A stretch of DNA of 64,000 nt from assembly GCA_022072125.1 (NCBI GenBank), contig JAJVIH010000016.1:167205-231204 (forward strand), written 5' to 3'. This DNA comes from Myxococcota bacterium (lineage in GTDB: Bacteria > Myxococcota > JAJVIH01). Of this stretch, positions 9,004-17,473 are shown piece by piece (position 1 is the stretch's first letter; every line of letters starts with the position of its first letter). The translations under genes and the position numbers were made by a program. Below the pieces are notes generated by a model, which saw nothing but the letters and a program-made list of their open reading frames with translations, had not been told where the DNA came from and did not search any database.

Positions 9004-10167
9004 CTACTCCGGCATGGGCAGTTCCGCGCCCCGCAGCAGCAGGTCCAGATAACGCTGGTAGCGGTACACGCGGTTGCGGCTCTTTCCGCTCGACTCGCGC
9101 ACCACCCCCGCCATCTCCAGCACCTGAATCGTGCGCAGCGCCGCATTGGTGGAGACCGACAGGCGCGCCTCCACCATATTCGCGTTGAACACCGGCATGG
9201 CCGGGATCAGCTCGAACAGCCGGAGCGGCAGCACGCTGTTCTGGCGGACCTCCAGCACCCGCAACCGGTCCTCGCTGATCACGGCGTGGAGACCGCGGAT
9301 CAACTCCGTGGTCTCGCGCGCCACCCATGCCGCGCCTGTCAGGAAGTAGGTCAGCCATTCTTCCCAGCGGCCGTCGGCGTGGGCGGCGTCCAACAGGCGG
9401 TAGTACTCCCGCCGGTGCTGCTTGAACCAGGAGCTGAGGTGCAGCACCGGCTGGCGGATCACCCGCCACTCGCGCGCCAGCACGCCAATCAGCAGGCGGC
9501 CCATGCGGCCATTGCCGTCCAGGTAGGGATGAATCGCCTCGAACTGCGCGTGGACCATGCCGATCCTCAGCAGCGGGGGAGTTTCATCCTTTTGGTGGAT
9601 GTAATGCTCCAGATCCGTCAGCAGATCGGGCAGATTTTCGGCCGGCGGCGGCACATACACCGCCCGCCCCGGCCGGGCGCCGCCAATCCAGTTTTGCGAC
9701 CGGCGGATTTCTCCCGGGTGCTTCAATTCCCCCCGCACGCCCTGCATCAACCGGAAATGCGCATTGTTAAGCAGGCGCATGGAAAGCGGCAGGCCTTTTT
9801 CATCCGCCAGTTCCCGCTCCACATACTGCAGCGCCTTCAGGTAGTTGGTGATCTCCTGGATGTCCGGGTTGGACTCCTTTCCCGCTTCCGTCTCCAGCAG
9901 ATCAAGCAGGGTCGCCTGGGTTCCCTCGATCTGCGAGGTGATGGTCGCCTCGCGCTTGTGCAGCCCCAGAATGAGCTGCTCCATGGATGGAACCATGTCG
10001 CTGGCGACATTCAGCACCTCAATCGCCTGGCTGGCTTCCAGCAGGGGTTGATGGAGCACCGGCATCTCCAGCGGCGGTCTCTCCGGCGGCAGCTTCGGGG
10101 GGATGAACGCCTTGACGGTTTCCCCCAAGACGTTGATCTCCTTGTACTCACCCCATTTTCTATTCAT
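9004..10167 (-). CDS. Fic family protein (probable AMPylase) with C-terminal winged helix
   Basis: This 387-residue Fic protein probably transfers AMP (or another nucleotide) to a target protein. An N-terminal Fic_N-type region carries the inhibitory-helix motif T77-SQI-E81-G82, matching [ST]xxxE[GN], so it is a self-inhibited class with the inhibitory helix ahead of the core. The catalytic loop HPYLDGNGRMGR is complete at 213-224. The C-terminal quarter resembles a winged helix (STNAALRTIQVLEMAGVV), suggesting DNA binding and autoregulation. GAGAGGAAG lies about 8 nt before the ATG. Upstream DNA carries three copies of a dyad. It is adjacent to the phage-like cassette but separated from it by an AT-rich stretch and a hairpin. 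Confidence 0.93.
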   Translation of the reverse strand: MNRKWGEYKEINVLGETVKAFIPPKLPPERPPLEMPVLHQPLLEASQAIEVLNVASDMVPSMEQLILGLHKREATITSQIEGTQATLLDLLETEAGKESNPDIQEITNYLKALQYVERELADEKGLPLSMRLLNNAHFRLMQGVRGELKHPGEIRRSQNWIGGARPGRAVYVPPPAENLPDLLTDLEHYIHQKDETPPLLRIGMVHAQFEAIHPYLDGNGRMGRLLIGVLAREWRVIRQPVLHLSSWFKQHRREYYRLLDAAHADGRWEEWLTYFLTGAAWVARETTELIRGLHAVISEDRLRVLEVRQNSVLPLRLFELIPAMPVFNANMVEARLSVSTNAALRTIQVLEMAGVVRESSGKSRNRVYRYQRYLDLLLRGAELPMPE

Positions 10168-10211
10168 GGCGCCACACTTCCTCTCTGGCTCACGTTTGTG
10201 ACTATATCAAG

Positions 10212-10225
10212 TTCATAAATATGAA
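10212..10225. promoter_or_regulatory. Operator-like dyad, copy 1 (TTCATAAATATGAA)
   Basis: An inverted repeat with 5-bp arms TTCAT/ATGAA, flanked by G on the left and TC on the right, lies 45 bp upstream of the fic start. Two more copies with the same arm spacing follow at 10408 and 10510. The site nearest the gene would suit autorepression by the Fic protein's winged helix. Confidence 0.5.
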
Positions 10226-10407
10226 TCAAGGAAACAACATATTCATTCTTGGTGAAATTGATCGATCTTTTTTTCGTTGTGATTTCCTGACAGCAAGCAG
10301 GTGTTTTCACTAATTAACGAAATAGAATTTTTTTATTTCTATTATGTGAATCAGGATGTTTCATGATTCAAAGGTCTTTCTTATTTGCTATGAATGAACT
10401 TAGTTAG

Positions 10408-10421
10408 TTCATAATCGTGAA
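10408..10421. promoter_or_regulatory. Operator-like dyad, copy 2 (TTCATAATCGTGAA)
   Basis: Second member of the GTTCA-N6-TGAAT family, with arms TTCA/TGAA and the same outer G and T flanks as copy 1. It is 196 bp from copy 1. Confidence 0.45.
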
Positions 10422-10509
10422 TTAATGATCCGGTGGTTTGGCGGAAATGGAACGAGTTCCCGGTTTTCCAAGAGGTAGAGCGCAAAATGCCACCCCACAA
10501 TTTCTCTGG

Positions 10510-10523
10510 TTCAACAATATGAA
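10510..10523. promoter_or_regulatory. Operator-like dyad, copy 3 (TTCAACAATATGAA)
   Basis: Third member of the GTTCA-N6-TGAAT family, 102 bp beyond copy 2 and 40 bp before the cassette-end hairpin. Arms and flanks match copies 1 and 2; the six central bases differ. Confidence 0.45.
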
Positions 10524-10562
10524 TCATGCTAGTTTCCTTTTGCGAACCATGAATATTCCCCG

Positions 10563-10599
10563 GGCCGCAGGCGGGTGGTTCAACCACCCGCCTGCGGCC
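10563..10599 (-). terminator. Perfect stem-loop after the virion cassette
   Basis: Eighteen-base arms (GGCCGCAGGCGGGTGGTT and its exact complement) are separated by a single C, giving in practice a 16-bp stem with a 5-nt loop. It begins 12 nt beyond the last cassette gene, where a terminator is expected. No T tract follows on the minus strand, so termination would be atypical. Confidence 0.6.
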
Positions 10600-10611
10600 G
10601 TCATTCTGCCT

Positions 10612-10836
10612 TCAGCCGTCGCCCCCAAAACGCTGCTTGAACCAGGCGCCCAGCAGACCGGCCACGGCGCCCACTCCGCCCGTGATCGCGGCGAGGCGGC
10701 CCTCAATGCCGTTCACCTTGCCCGAGAGTTCCCGCACCTCGACCCGCAGGCGATCCATGTCGCCGTGCAGCCGTTCGAGTTGCTCCTCCACCGAGGCCAT
10801 GTGCCGGTTCAACCCGTCGCGAAATTCGATCTCCAT
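10612..10836 (-). CDS. XhlA-like coiled-coil membrane peptide
   Basis: This peptide of about 74 residues has an acidic/basic heptad helix (SVEEQLERLHGDMDRLRVEV) and then a single hydrophobic segment, ITGGVGAVAGLLGAWF, near the C-terminus. The layout matches the XhlA family of phage holin accessory proteins. The ATG at 10836 is preferred because GGAGG lies 5 nt upstream; an ATG four codons earlier (10848) is also open. It is the last gene of the cassette. No endolysin accompanies it, so its lytic role is uncertain. Confidence 0.6.
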   Translation of the reverse strand: MEIEFRDGLNRHMASVEEQLERLHGDMDRLRVEVRELSGKVNGIEGRLAAITGGVGAVAGLLGAWFKQRFGGDG

Positions 10837-10854
10837 GTCGTCCTCCATGGCGGA

Positions 10855-11862
10855 TTATCCGTTGTTGCCGGTGAGCCACACGCTGGAAGAACCGTCGCCG
10901 CCGGCCGCGGTGGCGAGCACGCGCAGCCACATATGGCTCTGTCCGGACAGCGCAATCGCGGCGGTGTCTCCGGCCGCCAGCGCGGCGAATGACGTGACAT
11001 CGCCATTGGCCCAGTTGACGCCGTCGGGGCTCACCTGAACGGCGCACGCCGTGAACGCATTGGATGGGTGCGTGTTCTTCACGGTGATGCTCAAATTGGG
11101 AATGTTGAGCACGTAGACCGGCGCCAGAATCTGCTGTGCGGCGCCGGTGATCACGGTGTCCTGGCGCGGCGGGGCGAAGGTTCCCACGCTGTTTTTCTCC
11201 ACGCGCAGGCGGCCCAGGCCATCGGTGTTTGGGGTGTCGGCGGCGCTGGCGGGCCGCGCCTCCACGCAGATGGAAAACCCCGATGGCGATCCCTGGATAT
11301 TGCGGACCTGGGCGATGATTTCCTGGCCGGCGAGGCCGTGGACGCGGTAGCGCCGTCCAGGCCGCGCGCCTTCAATATCATGGACGCTGATCCACTGATC
11401 GGCCTGGGGACTGTAGCGCCACAGGGTGATGTCGCAAGAGGGCGCGCTTCCGCCGTCGAACTGGATGAACACCTCCGCGCAGGGTTCGCTGTTCATCGCC
11501 AGACCCGCCGGTTCGATGATGTAGCGGGTGGCGGAGGAGAAGGCCTGCGTGAACACGCGATCCAGCGTGAGCGCGTCTCCGGTGTTGGAGACGATCAGCG
11601 CGCTCGTCATGGATGCGCCCGGCGGGCTGGCGGCGTTGGGGCCCTTGAGCACGAAGACTGCGGCGCCCGCCGTTTCGTTGATGTTCCAGGTTCCGGTGTC
11701 TTCGATCGTGGACGTGGTTCCGCCGGTGGCGGACAGGCCTTGGGGCTTGCCGGTTTTGGCGGTGGAAAGCGCGGCCACGGCGGCGGGGGATGCGTCGTCG
11801 TGCGCGCCCGCGCGGGAGCGCAGAAGAACGCCGCTGGCGATGGGTCCTGAAATTCTTGGCAT
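10855..11862 (-). CDS. Virion-associated fibre/decoration-type protein
   Basis: This 335-residue protein is rich in Gly, Ala, Ser and Thr and predicted mostly beta. The C-terminal half (ITVKNTHPSNAFTACAVQVS and NWANGDVTSF) resembles the beta-sandwich domain called DUF6385, found in surface and fibre-like proteins; this is recognition by eye only. AAGGA lies ahead of the ATG. Its place near the end of the structural cassette, where receptor-binding or decoration proteins often sit, supports a fibre role. Confidence 0.55.
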   Translation of the reverse strand: MPRISGPIASGVLLRSRAGAHDDASPAAVAALSTAKTGKPQGLSATGGTTSTIEDTGTWNINETAGAAVFVLKGPNAASPPGASMTSALIVSNTGDALTLDRVFTQAFSSATRYIIEPAGLAMNSEPCAEVFIQFDGGSAPSCDITLWRYSPQADQWISVHDIEGARPGRRYRVHGLAGQEIIAQVRNIQGSPSGFSICVEARPASAADTPNTDGLGRLRVEKNSVGTFAPPRQDTVITGAAQQILAPVYVLNIPNLSITVKNTHPSNAFTACAVQVSPDGVNWANGDVTSFAALAAGDTAAIALSGQSHMWLRVLATAAGGDGSSSVWLTGNNG

Positions 11863-11918
11863 GGGGGTTCCTTCTGGAAAAAGCGGCGCGGCGGCGTTTG
11901 ACCGCCGCGCCAGGGTTG

Positions 11919-12185
11919 TCAGACGAGCAGCGCGGCGGCGGCGCCGGGCGCTCCAAAGGCTTCGGCGATCAGGCGGCGGCGGGCCTGCCGCCGGGCCTGT
12001 TCACGGTCCATCGCGTCGTCTCGCGAGCGCGCCAGCTCCAGTTCGCGCCGCAGCGCTTCCTGGCGGCGGTCGCGCTGGTCGGCGAGCAGAAGCTGGATGA
12101 CCTCAAGGTCGGGTTTGGTCAGCCGTCCCTCGATCAGCTTGCGCGCCTCGTCGAGGGCGATCTGGTTGATGCTGCTGGTTTCCAT
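11919..12185 (-). CDS. Small charged helical protein of virion cassette
   Basis: This 88-residue protein is dominated by Arg, Glu, Ala and Leu, with a helix of residues about 45-75 (RREALRRELELARSRDD type) likely to form a coiled coil. AGGAGA precedes the ATG by 5 nt. It lies between the 327-residue and 335-residue virion genes. No family is recognised; a chaperone, linker or small ejection protein are all possible. Confidence 0.6.
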   Translation of the reverse strand: METSSINQIALDEARKLIEGRLTKPDLEVIQLLLADQRDRRQEALRRELELARSRDDAMDREQARRQARRRLIAEAFGAPGAAAALLV

Positions 12186-12208
12186 GATCTTCTCCTGGGG
12201 TGGGGTGA

Positions 12209-13192
12209 TTACTTCAGGCGCGCGAGCAGCTCGACGGCGCTGTCGTAGCCGAGAAATTCGATGACCCGGCGCGCCTCGGATGGCGTGTACAGCCCGGTCG
12301 AGACCAGATCGTTGACGAGCTGATCCTCGCGGGTCTTTTGCGCCGCGGCCTCCGGGTCTTCGCCGAGCACCTTGTTTTCGCGGGCCGCGCGCAGGCGGGC
12401 GAGCAGGCGATCGCGCTCCTCCGCGGTGATTTCGCCGCGCGCGTGGTCGTCTTCAATGCGGCGGCGCTCCGCTTCCCACGGGTCCGAGGCGGTGCCGAGC
12501 TGGGATTGCAGGGCGCGATCCCGCGCGGCCTCCTCGCGCGCGAACTCGCGCTGCCGATCGTTGTCGCGCAGGCGATCCGAGGCCAGCCCGCGCTCCAGAT
12601 CGCGGTTGAGCTGACCCTCGCGCGAGCGGAACCGGCGATCCGCCGCGTCCTGCGCCAGGCCTGCTTCCAGACCGAGCGCGCGCAGGCCGAATTCCGTGGC
12701 GTCGCGCCACTGTTCGCGCCGGAGCCTGGCGTCCTCGGCGTCGAGTTCGCCGCGCAGGCCCGCCAGGCGCGCGCCGGCTTCGCTTTCCAGTCCGGCCGCG
12801 CCCGCGAAGAACACCCCGCTCTGCGCGAGGCCGCGCGCACCCAGTTCGCCGCGCAGACGCTCGATGGCTGCGTTCCGCGCGGAAGAGATGGCCTGGGCGC
12901 CGCTGTTGAGCCGCGCGTTGTATTCCGCGGGCCCGAGTCCGGACAGCCGCTCGTTCATCAACGACTGCAGTTTCGCGCGCGCGCCGTCCAGTTCTCCGGA
13001 TCGCGCGGCGCCGGTGTCCAGCCCGGCGAGGGCGCCCGCGCCGGGAAAAAATGAAACGCCGGAGGCGGGAGCCAGTTGGACTCCGCGCAGGCGCTCCGTC
13101 AGGGTGGGAGCCAGCGCCGGGACGCGGAACGGCGCGCGGTTGAACGCGCTCCTTTCCGGCGTCAGCGCCGGCGGGGACCAGGGATTCTGCAT
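12209..13192 (-). CDS. Long helical virion protein, possible internal/ejection protein
   Basis: The 327 residues are mostly Ala, Arg, Leu, Glu and Gly, forming long helices such as AARLRREQ-type and RLRDNDRQREFAREEAARDR repeats (residues about 120-260). A short apolar N-terminal part includes VSFFPGAGALAGLD. Podovirus internal virion proteins have this composition and position, but I see no specific signature. AAGGAGAA precedes the ATG by 4 nt. It is far too short for a tail tape measure, supporting a short-tailed particle. Confidence 0.55.
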   Translation of the reverse strand: MQNPWSPPALTPERSAFNRAPFRVPALAPTLTERLRGVQLAPASGVSFFPGAGALAGLDTGAARSGELDGARAKLQSLMNERLSGLGPAEYNARLNSGAQAISSARNAAIERLRGELGARGLAQSGVFFAGAAGLESEAGARLAGLRGELDAEDARLRREQWRDATEFGLRALGLEAGLAQDAADRRFRSREGQLNRDLERGLASDRLRDNDRQREFAREEAARDRALQSQLGTASDPWEAERRRIEDDHARGEITAEERDRLLARLRAARENKVLGEDPEAAAQKTREDQLVNDLVSTGLYTPSEARRVIEFLGYDSAVELLARLK

Positions 13193-13208
13193 GGGTTCTC
13201 CTTTCCGG

Positions 13209-13727
13209 TCAGGCCGCGTGATGGGCCTTGAAGATCAGCGTCACATCCACGCCTGAAGCGGTTCCCGTTCCAGCATGGGGCGTGATGGTGACAGTCAGGT
13301 TTGCGGACGCCGCGATGGCGCCATCGGCGATGGTTCCCGCCGCCGGCGATTTTTCCGCGGTGATGGCGATGGGCGCCGCCAGCACGGAAACGCCGTTTTC
13401 CTTCACATCCACGCGCACCTCGGTCAGGCCGCCCAGCAGGGAAACCCGCGCCACGGCGCCCACGAGCGTGCAGGGGGCGGGCGGCGCGCGCATCCACAGG
13501 CCATCGGCGTCGCCGTAGGAATCGGGAAGGCTTTCCTTCGAGAGCGTGACCAAGAAATACGCGCGCGGGCTGGCCAGCTTGGAGTTGGCGACGCCCGCGG
13601 AGGGCGACAGGTTGCCGTCGTCGAGCCCGCCGTTGACGGCGTCTTCCACCTGGGCGAACGCGGTGTTCAGCGCAGCGGCGCCCAGCACCGCGCCATCGGT
13701 GAAGTCATTGACATTGAGAGTGGCCAT
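13209..13727 (-). CDS. Virion-associated beta-rich protein
   Basis: The 172-residue protein has an N-terminal stretch (MATLNVNDFTDGAVLGAAAL) typical of phage fibre or head-decoration proteins that anchor through their first residues, then beta-rich sequence. The ATG at 13727 shares its last-read base with the TAA stop of the upstream gene (TAATG), so the two are translationally coupled; the frame is open further upstream but inside that gene. Confidence 0.55.
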   Translation of the reverse strand: MATLNVNDFTDGAVLGAAALNTAFAQVEDAVNGGLDDGNLSPSAGVANSKLASPRAYFLVTLSKESLPDSYGDADGLWMRAPPAPCTLVGAVARVSLLGGLTEVRVDVKENGVSVLAAPIAITAEKSPAAGTIADGAIAASANLTVTITPHAGTGTASGVDVTLIFKAHHAA

Positions 13728-14020
13728 TACCAGTTCTCCTCCCAGGCCAGGGTTGGCGGCGTGGCCAGGGTGACCGCGAAACGCCCCCACGCCGCCCGCT
13801 CGTTCGCGCCGGCGGATCCGCCTTCGCGGCCAAAGCAGATGGCGATGTAGCGCCGCGCGGGCGGTCCCGCGGCAGGCTCCGTCCACGCCGCGATCTGACC
13901 CGGGCGGCCCGGGCTGCGCGGCGAGGAGATCACGCGGATTTCCGCGCGCGCGAAAGGGTTTTCAATGGACCGCCGGAGCGCCTCGCGGTCTTCGGGGGTC
14001 AGGGTTTCCGTTGGTTTCAT
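13727..14020 (-). CDS. Small virion cassette protein, unknown
   Basis: About 97 residues with no recognised domain. The central part contains RRYIAICFGREGG and the C-terminus LATPPTLAWEENW, probably beta strands. The start at 14020 has GGAGG 5 nt upstream; an ATG four codons earlier is also open, the same start ambiguity as in the XhlA-like gene. It is coupled to the next gene through TAATG. It directly follows the hub-type protein, so a minor tail or head protein is likely. Confidence 0.55.
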   Translation of the reverse strand: MKPTETLTPEDREALRRSIENPFARAEIRVISSPRSPGRPGQIAAWTEPAAGPPARRYIAICFGREGGSAGANERAAWGRFAVTLATPPTLAWEENW

Positions 14021-14053
14021 GATTTCCTCCATGGTTGGCGGGTTGATGGTCCG

Positions 14054-16153
14054 TCAGCGCGCGAGGGCCTGAAACCGCAGGCCGAATCCGTGCAACACAA
14101 GCGGTTGCGGCGTGGCCCCGGTTTCAAACGTGAGCTGGATTTCCTGGCCCACCGCCCGCGACAGCGCGGTCCCGCGCGCGCGAATCCGCGTGCGCGGCGT
14201 CAGGCGGAAACCTTCCGGCCCGCCAACGCCCAGCTTCAGGTTCGCCCCCGGGACTCCGGCGCCATCCGGGGCCAGCGTGATCGCGCGGCGGATGCGGTGC
14301 AGCCGGATTTCCTCCGGCCGCACCTGGGCGGACAGCGCCGCTAGCATGTAGAACTGGACCCAGAAGGCGCGGACGCCGCCATAAACCTCCGGCTCCCACA
14401 GACCGGGCAGCTCCCACTCCACAATGCCGGAGCGCGCCAGCGGAGCGCCGTTGTGCGAAGAGCCGTCGCGCAGGTTCGGCAGCGGGGCCCACCCCAAGGG
14501 GGTGCGGTATCCGCCCTTGAGATCAATCACGGTGGTGTTGGCGTGCGCCGGCGGCCATCCGCCCGCGCTGAACACAAACTCCACGCCGCCAAAGGCGGTG
14601 TCCGATCCAATCAGGATCATGCCGCCGTCCTGCGCGGCGGGCAGCGCGTCGAACCGTGCGAAGGTGGCGAGGTTGTTGTCGCCGGCTTCGCGCGTGGCGT
14701 CCTGCAGCGTCAGGCCGTGATCGGCGGAGGTGAACACGAAGCGCGGCGCGGCGGTCGCCTCGCTGGCGCCGTCGAGTCCCCATCCCACGTACAGCGTTTG
14801 CCTGCCCGTGGCTTCCACGATCGGCGCCGCGCCCCGGAACCGCTTGCGCCGCCGCGCGCCGCCGTCAATCAGTTGAGTGCGGATGTACGCGGACACCGGA
14901 ACCGGATCGCCGCCCAGCAGGTCCTCGCAGAGATGATGCAAGCGATAGACGCCGGAATGGATATGTCCGGATCCGGAGAAAAACAGTTCGCCGTTTTCCC
15001 CGTTGACCTCGCCCGCGGCGATGCGATCGCAGGGGATTCCGGAGAGGATGCTGTACGCCCGCTTTTCCGCGTCCAGGCAGATGACCGCGTTGTTGCGCGT
15101 GGACGAGGTGGTTGAAATTCCCCACCAGATGCGCGGGCTGGCTGGCTCCGCCGCGCCGGTGATGAAGGAGATGCGGCCGCGGTTGACGCGGCCGCGCCAG
15201 GTCTCCGCGATCTCGCGGGAGATCACGCGGGCGCTGAAGCCGTCGGTCACGGCGAAACCTTCGTCCGAGACGAAATAGAGCGCGCCGTCCTTTTCGACGA
15301 TGGAATGCTCCGACGCGCAGCCCAGCGCCCCGGGCAGCCGCGTGATGACGCCGGGCTCGTCGAGCGGATGCCCCCCCGAAATGCGGAAGATGGCGTCGCG
15401 CGTGAACACGATCAGCGCGCCGCCGAGCGAGGCGAGACCGGTCACGCGGTCGCCGCCGTCGAGGTCCAAGTTGTAGAACGCGAACGCGCGGTAATGCGCC
15501 GGACGCAGCACGTCGGAGAAGATGATCCTGCCCGGCCCTTCGGCGTTCTGCAGCCCCGCGAACACCACGCAGCCCTGGTGCAGCGTCACGCAGCGGGCGG
15601 GCGGCAGCGATCGCAGGTAAGGCGCCGCCGCGCCGCCGGGAGTTTGCACGGGCTGCCGCGCCATCAGCCATCCCGTGAAACCCAGCCCCAGCGCCTGGTT
15701 CAGCTCTTCCGTGTAATGAGCGGCGGCGATGGGCTCGTCCACGCCGTTGGTCAGAATGACCGACGGAACGCCGTCCTGCCGCACGGTGACGTGCTGGAAC
15801 GGGCGCGTGGAGTCGTTGCTGTGAATGATCACGGGCGAGGCGAGCGGGCCGGGAAGCCCGTTGAACGGCCCGCCGTTGCGCGCCGCGAACAGGCGCAGCG
15901 TGTTGGGGCCCTCGCCGGAAATCGCCGCCAGGGATCGCTCCGCCGCCGAGGCTTCGTGGGTGAACAGCGCCACCGGCGATTGCGTGGCGTCGAGGCCCGC
16001 AAACCGCCGCACGCCGCGCCGTTTGACCAGGGCGCCGCCGCGAATCTCCATGTTGATCAGTTCGCAGGGCTGGTTGATGTCCGCCTCGCCGGGCAGTTCG
16101 TTCATTCCGCCGTCGAGGGAGATGCGTTCAATATGCTGGATGGGCGTAGGCAT
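14054..16153 (-). CDS. Tail hub/stopper-type protein
   Basis: This 699-residue beta-rich protein begins with a short lead (SLDGGMNELPGEADI) followed by CELINMEIRGGALVKRRGVRRFAG. That beginning is typical of podovirus head-completion or hub proteins such as P22 gp10-type or T7 tubular-tail-type proteins, which dock under the connector and close the DNA channel. Repeated beta blades (SLGGALIVFTRDAIFRISGG, KDGALYFVSDEGFAVTDG) suggest a propeller-like body. It follows the connector gene directly, as expected. Exact family unproven. Confidence 0.65.
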   Translation of the reverse strand: MPTPIQHIERISLDGGMNELPGEADINQPCELINMEIRGGALVKRRGVRRFAGLDATQSPVALFTHEASAAERSLAAISGEGPNTLRLFAARNGGPFNGLPGPLASPVIIHSNDSTRPFQHVTVRQDGVPSVILTNGVDEPIAAAHYTEELNQALGLGFTGWLMARQPVQTPGGAAAPYLRSLPPARCVTLHQGCVVFAGLQNAEGPGRIIFSDVLRPAHYRAFAFYNLDLDGGDRVTGLASLGGALIVFTRDAIFRISGGHPLDEPGVITRLPGALGCASEHSIVEKDGALYFVSDEGFAVTDGFSARVISREIAETWRGRVNRGRISFITGAAEPASPRIWWGISTTSSTRNNAVICLDAEKRAYSILSGIPCDRIAAGEVNGENGELFFSGSGHIHSGVYRLHHLCEDLLGGDPVPVSAYIRTQLIDGGARRRKRFRGAAPIVEATGRQTLYVGWGLDGASEATAAPRFVFTSADHGLTLQDATREAGDNNLATFARFDALPAAQDGGMILIGSDTAFGGVEFVFSAGGWPPAHANTTVIDLKGGYRTPLGWAPLPNLRDGSSHNGAPLARSGIVEWELPGLWEPEVYGGVRAFWVQFYMLAALSAQVRPEEIRLHRIRRAITLAPDGAGVPGANLKLGVGGPEGFRLTPRTRIRARGTALSRAVGQEIQLTFETGATPQPLVLHGFGLRFQALAR

Positions 16154-16219
16154 GTCCGGCTTTCTCCGGCGCGCGCGCCGGGGTGGAGGGTGAAGCGGAG
16201 AAAATATTCCGTGGCGTGA

Positions 16220-16873
16220 TCACCAGCGGGGACCCGCGTCGCGGGCGAGCACGGGCCCTGCGTCCATGCGGCCGCGGCCCGCATCCCGTTCGGCGAGTTG
16301 CATGCGCGCACGAAACGCCTCGCGCATTTCCTCGGCGCTTTCATCGCGGCTGGCCCGGCACAGGATCGCCGCGCGCAGCGCGATCAGATCATGCGCGTCC
16401 GGCGGGATGTCCGGCGCCGCGGAGTCCTGGGTCAGCGGGGCGAACGGCGGGACCCAGGTGATGCGCCATTGGAGCGGCCGCGCCGGAACCGGGTCGGTCA
16501 GCAGGGAGTCGCCGGTGAAGAACACGCGGTATCCGGGCGTTTCATCCGCGGGCGATCCGCGCCGCGAAACGTCGGCGAGAGGAACCACCACCGGCAGGCC
16601 GGCCCCGGCGGAGATATCCTCGATCTGGATGATGCGCACGGCGCCCGCCAGCGGGGCGTGCAATGAGGCCAGCGCGGCCGCGTGCTGGCCGGCGGGAAAG
16701 GTCACGTTGACAGGCGGCGCGGCCAGCACGCGGCTGTCCAGCGCGAGATAATTCGCCCGCAGTTCGCGGTACGCCAGGTTGATGAAACGGATGATGGTCT
16801 CATCGCTGTATTCGGCGGCGATGGGCTCATCAATCCATTCGCGGACGTGTTCGCGCAGTTCAAGAAGGTTCAT
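16220..16873 (-). CDS. Head-tail connector/adaptor protein
   Basis: The 217-residue protein starts with MNLLELREHVREWIDEP, then FINLAYRELRANYLALD, a helical beginning common to phage head-tail adaptors (HK97 gp6/P22 gp4-like families). A beta-rich middle and a C-terminal helix follow. The ATG overlaps the stop of the preceding 168-residue gene as ATGA, and GGAGAATCC lies upstream. Position between capsid and hub genes fits an adaptor ring binding the portal. Confidence 0.7.
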   Translation of the reverse strand: MNLLELREHVREWIDEPIAAEYSDETIIRFINLAYRELRANYLALDSRVLAAPPVNVTFPAGQHAAALASLHAPLAGAVRIIQIEDISAGAGLPVVVPLADVSRRGSPADETPGYRVFFTGDSLLTDPVPARPLQWRITWVPPFAPLTQDSAAPDIPPDAHDLIALRAAILCRASRDESAEEMREAFRARMQLAERDAGRGRMDAGPVLARDAGPRW

Positions 16874-17376
16874 GGATTCTCCAGGCGGTGTTTGGGTGAG
16901 GGGGAAGAGGCGGGTTGCGCGCCCGCGAACACCAGGCGTCCGGAAAGCGCGGCGCGCAGGTCCATGGCGGCGTCCTCCGCCGCGTCGAGGGCCGCCCGCG
17001 CGCGCTCCCGTCCGGCTTTCTCCGCACCGGCGCGCAGGTGCGAGATCCATGCGCGGGCGCCGCCGAAGCGGGCGTGATCGTGGTCCCGCAGCGCCTGTTC
17101 GATGCGGCCGTCCCAGGGCCACGGCGAGACAAAACGGCCCCGGCCGTCCTCCAGCGTGAGCACGCGGTATTCGCCGTCCTCCATGCCGGCGAGGGTTCCG
17201 CCGTTGATCGCCCCCAGCAGGACGGGACGGCGCTCCATCATCACCACGCACCAGCGGCGGCGCGGTTTGAGCCAGCGGAATTCGAGGCGCGGATCAATCG
17301 CGCGCAGGCGTGAGCGGGCTGACGCGCCAGGGGCGGGAACGCCCGGCGGCGCGGCGGGTTCGTGAATGCGTTGCAT
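16870..17376 (-). CDS. Hypothetical virion cassette protein, 168 aa
   Basis: No known family recognised. An N-terminal Pro/Ala-rich part is followed by a compact region with several Trp and Arg (FRWLKPRRRWCVVMMERRPV and FVSPWPWDGRIEQALRDHDH), then a helix rich in Ala, Arg and Glu. It lies between capsid and connector genes, where small decoration or head-maturation proteins occur. It is coupled to the connector gene by an ATGA overlap and has a GGAGA ribosome site. Confidence 0.55.
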   Translation of the reverse strand: MQRIHEPAAPPGVPAPGASARSRLRAIDPRLEFRWLKPRRRWCVVMMERRPVLLGAINGGTLAGMEDGEYRVLTLEDGRGRFVSPWPWDGRIEQALRDHDHARFGGARAWISHLRAGAEKAGRERARAALDAAEDAAMDLRAALSGRLVFAGAQPASSPSPKHRLENP

Positions 17377-17473
17377 GGCGTCTCCAGAAAGGCCTCCGGC
17401 CGGCCCATCCGGAAAATTTTCCGGATGGGGGCCGGAGGGGTGTTGTCAGTTGGTCAATGACGCGCGGACGCCG

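Larger units (their letters stand above)
10168..10562. other. AT-rich non-coding region upstream of fic
   Basis: This stretch is much richer in A and T than the rest of the window and has no credible gene. It contains three 14-bp imperfect palindromes of the form TTCA-N6-TGAA at 10212, 10408 and 10510, and long T-rich runs around 10267 and 10327-10340. A weaker related dyad, TCAC-N4-GTGA, lies at about 10190-10201. It separates fic from the end of the virion cassette and probably holds the fic promoter. Confidence 0.6.

Noticed and set aside
10381-10587. Short minus-strand frame in the AT-rich region upstream of fic
   Set aside because: There is no ribosome site, the composition is unlike a protein, and it spans two of the operator-like dyads.
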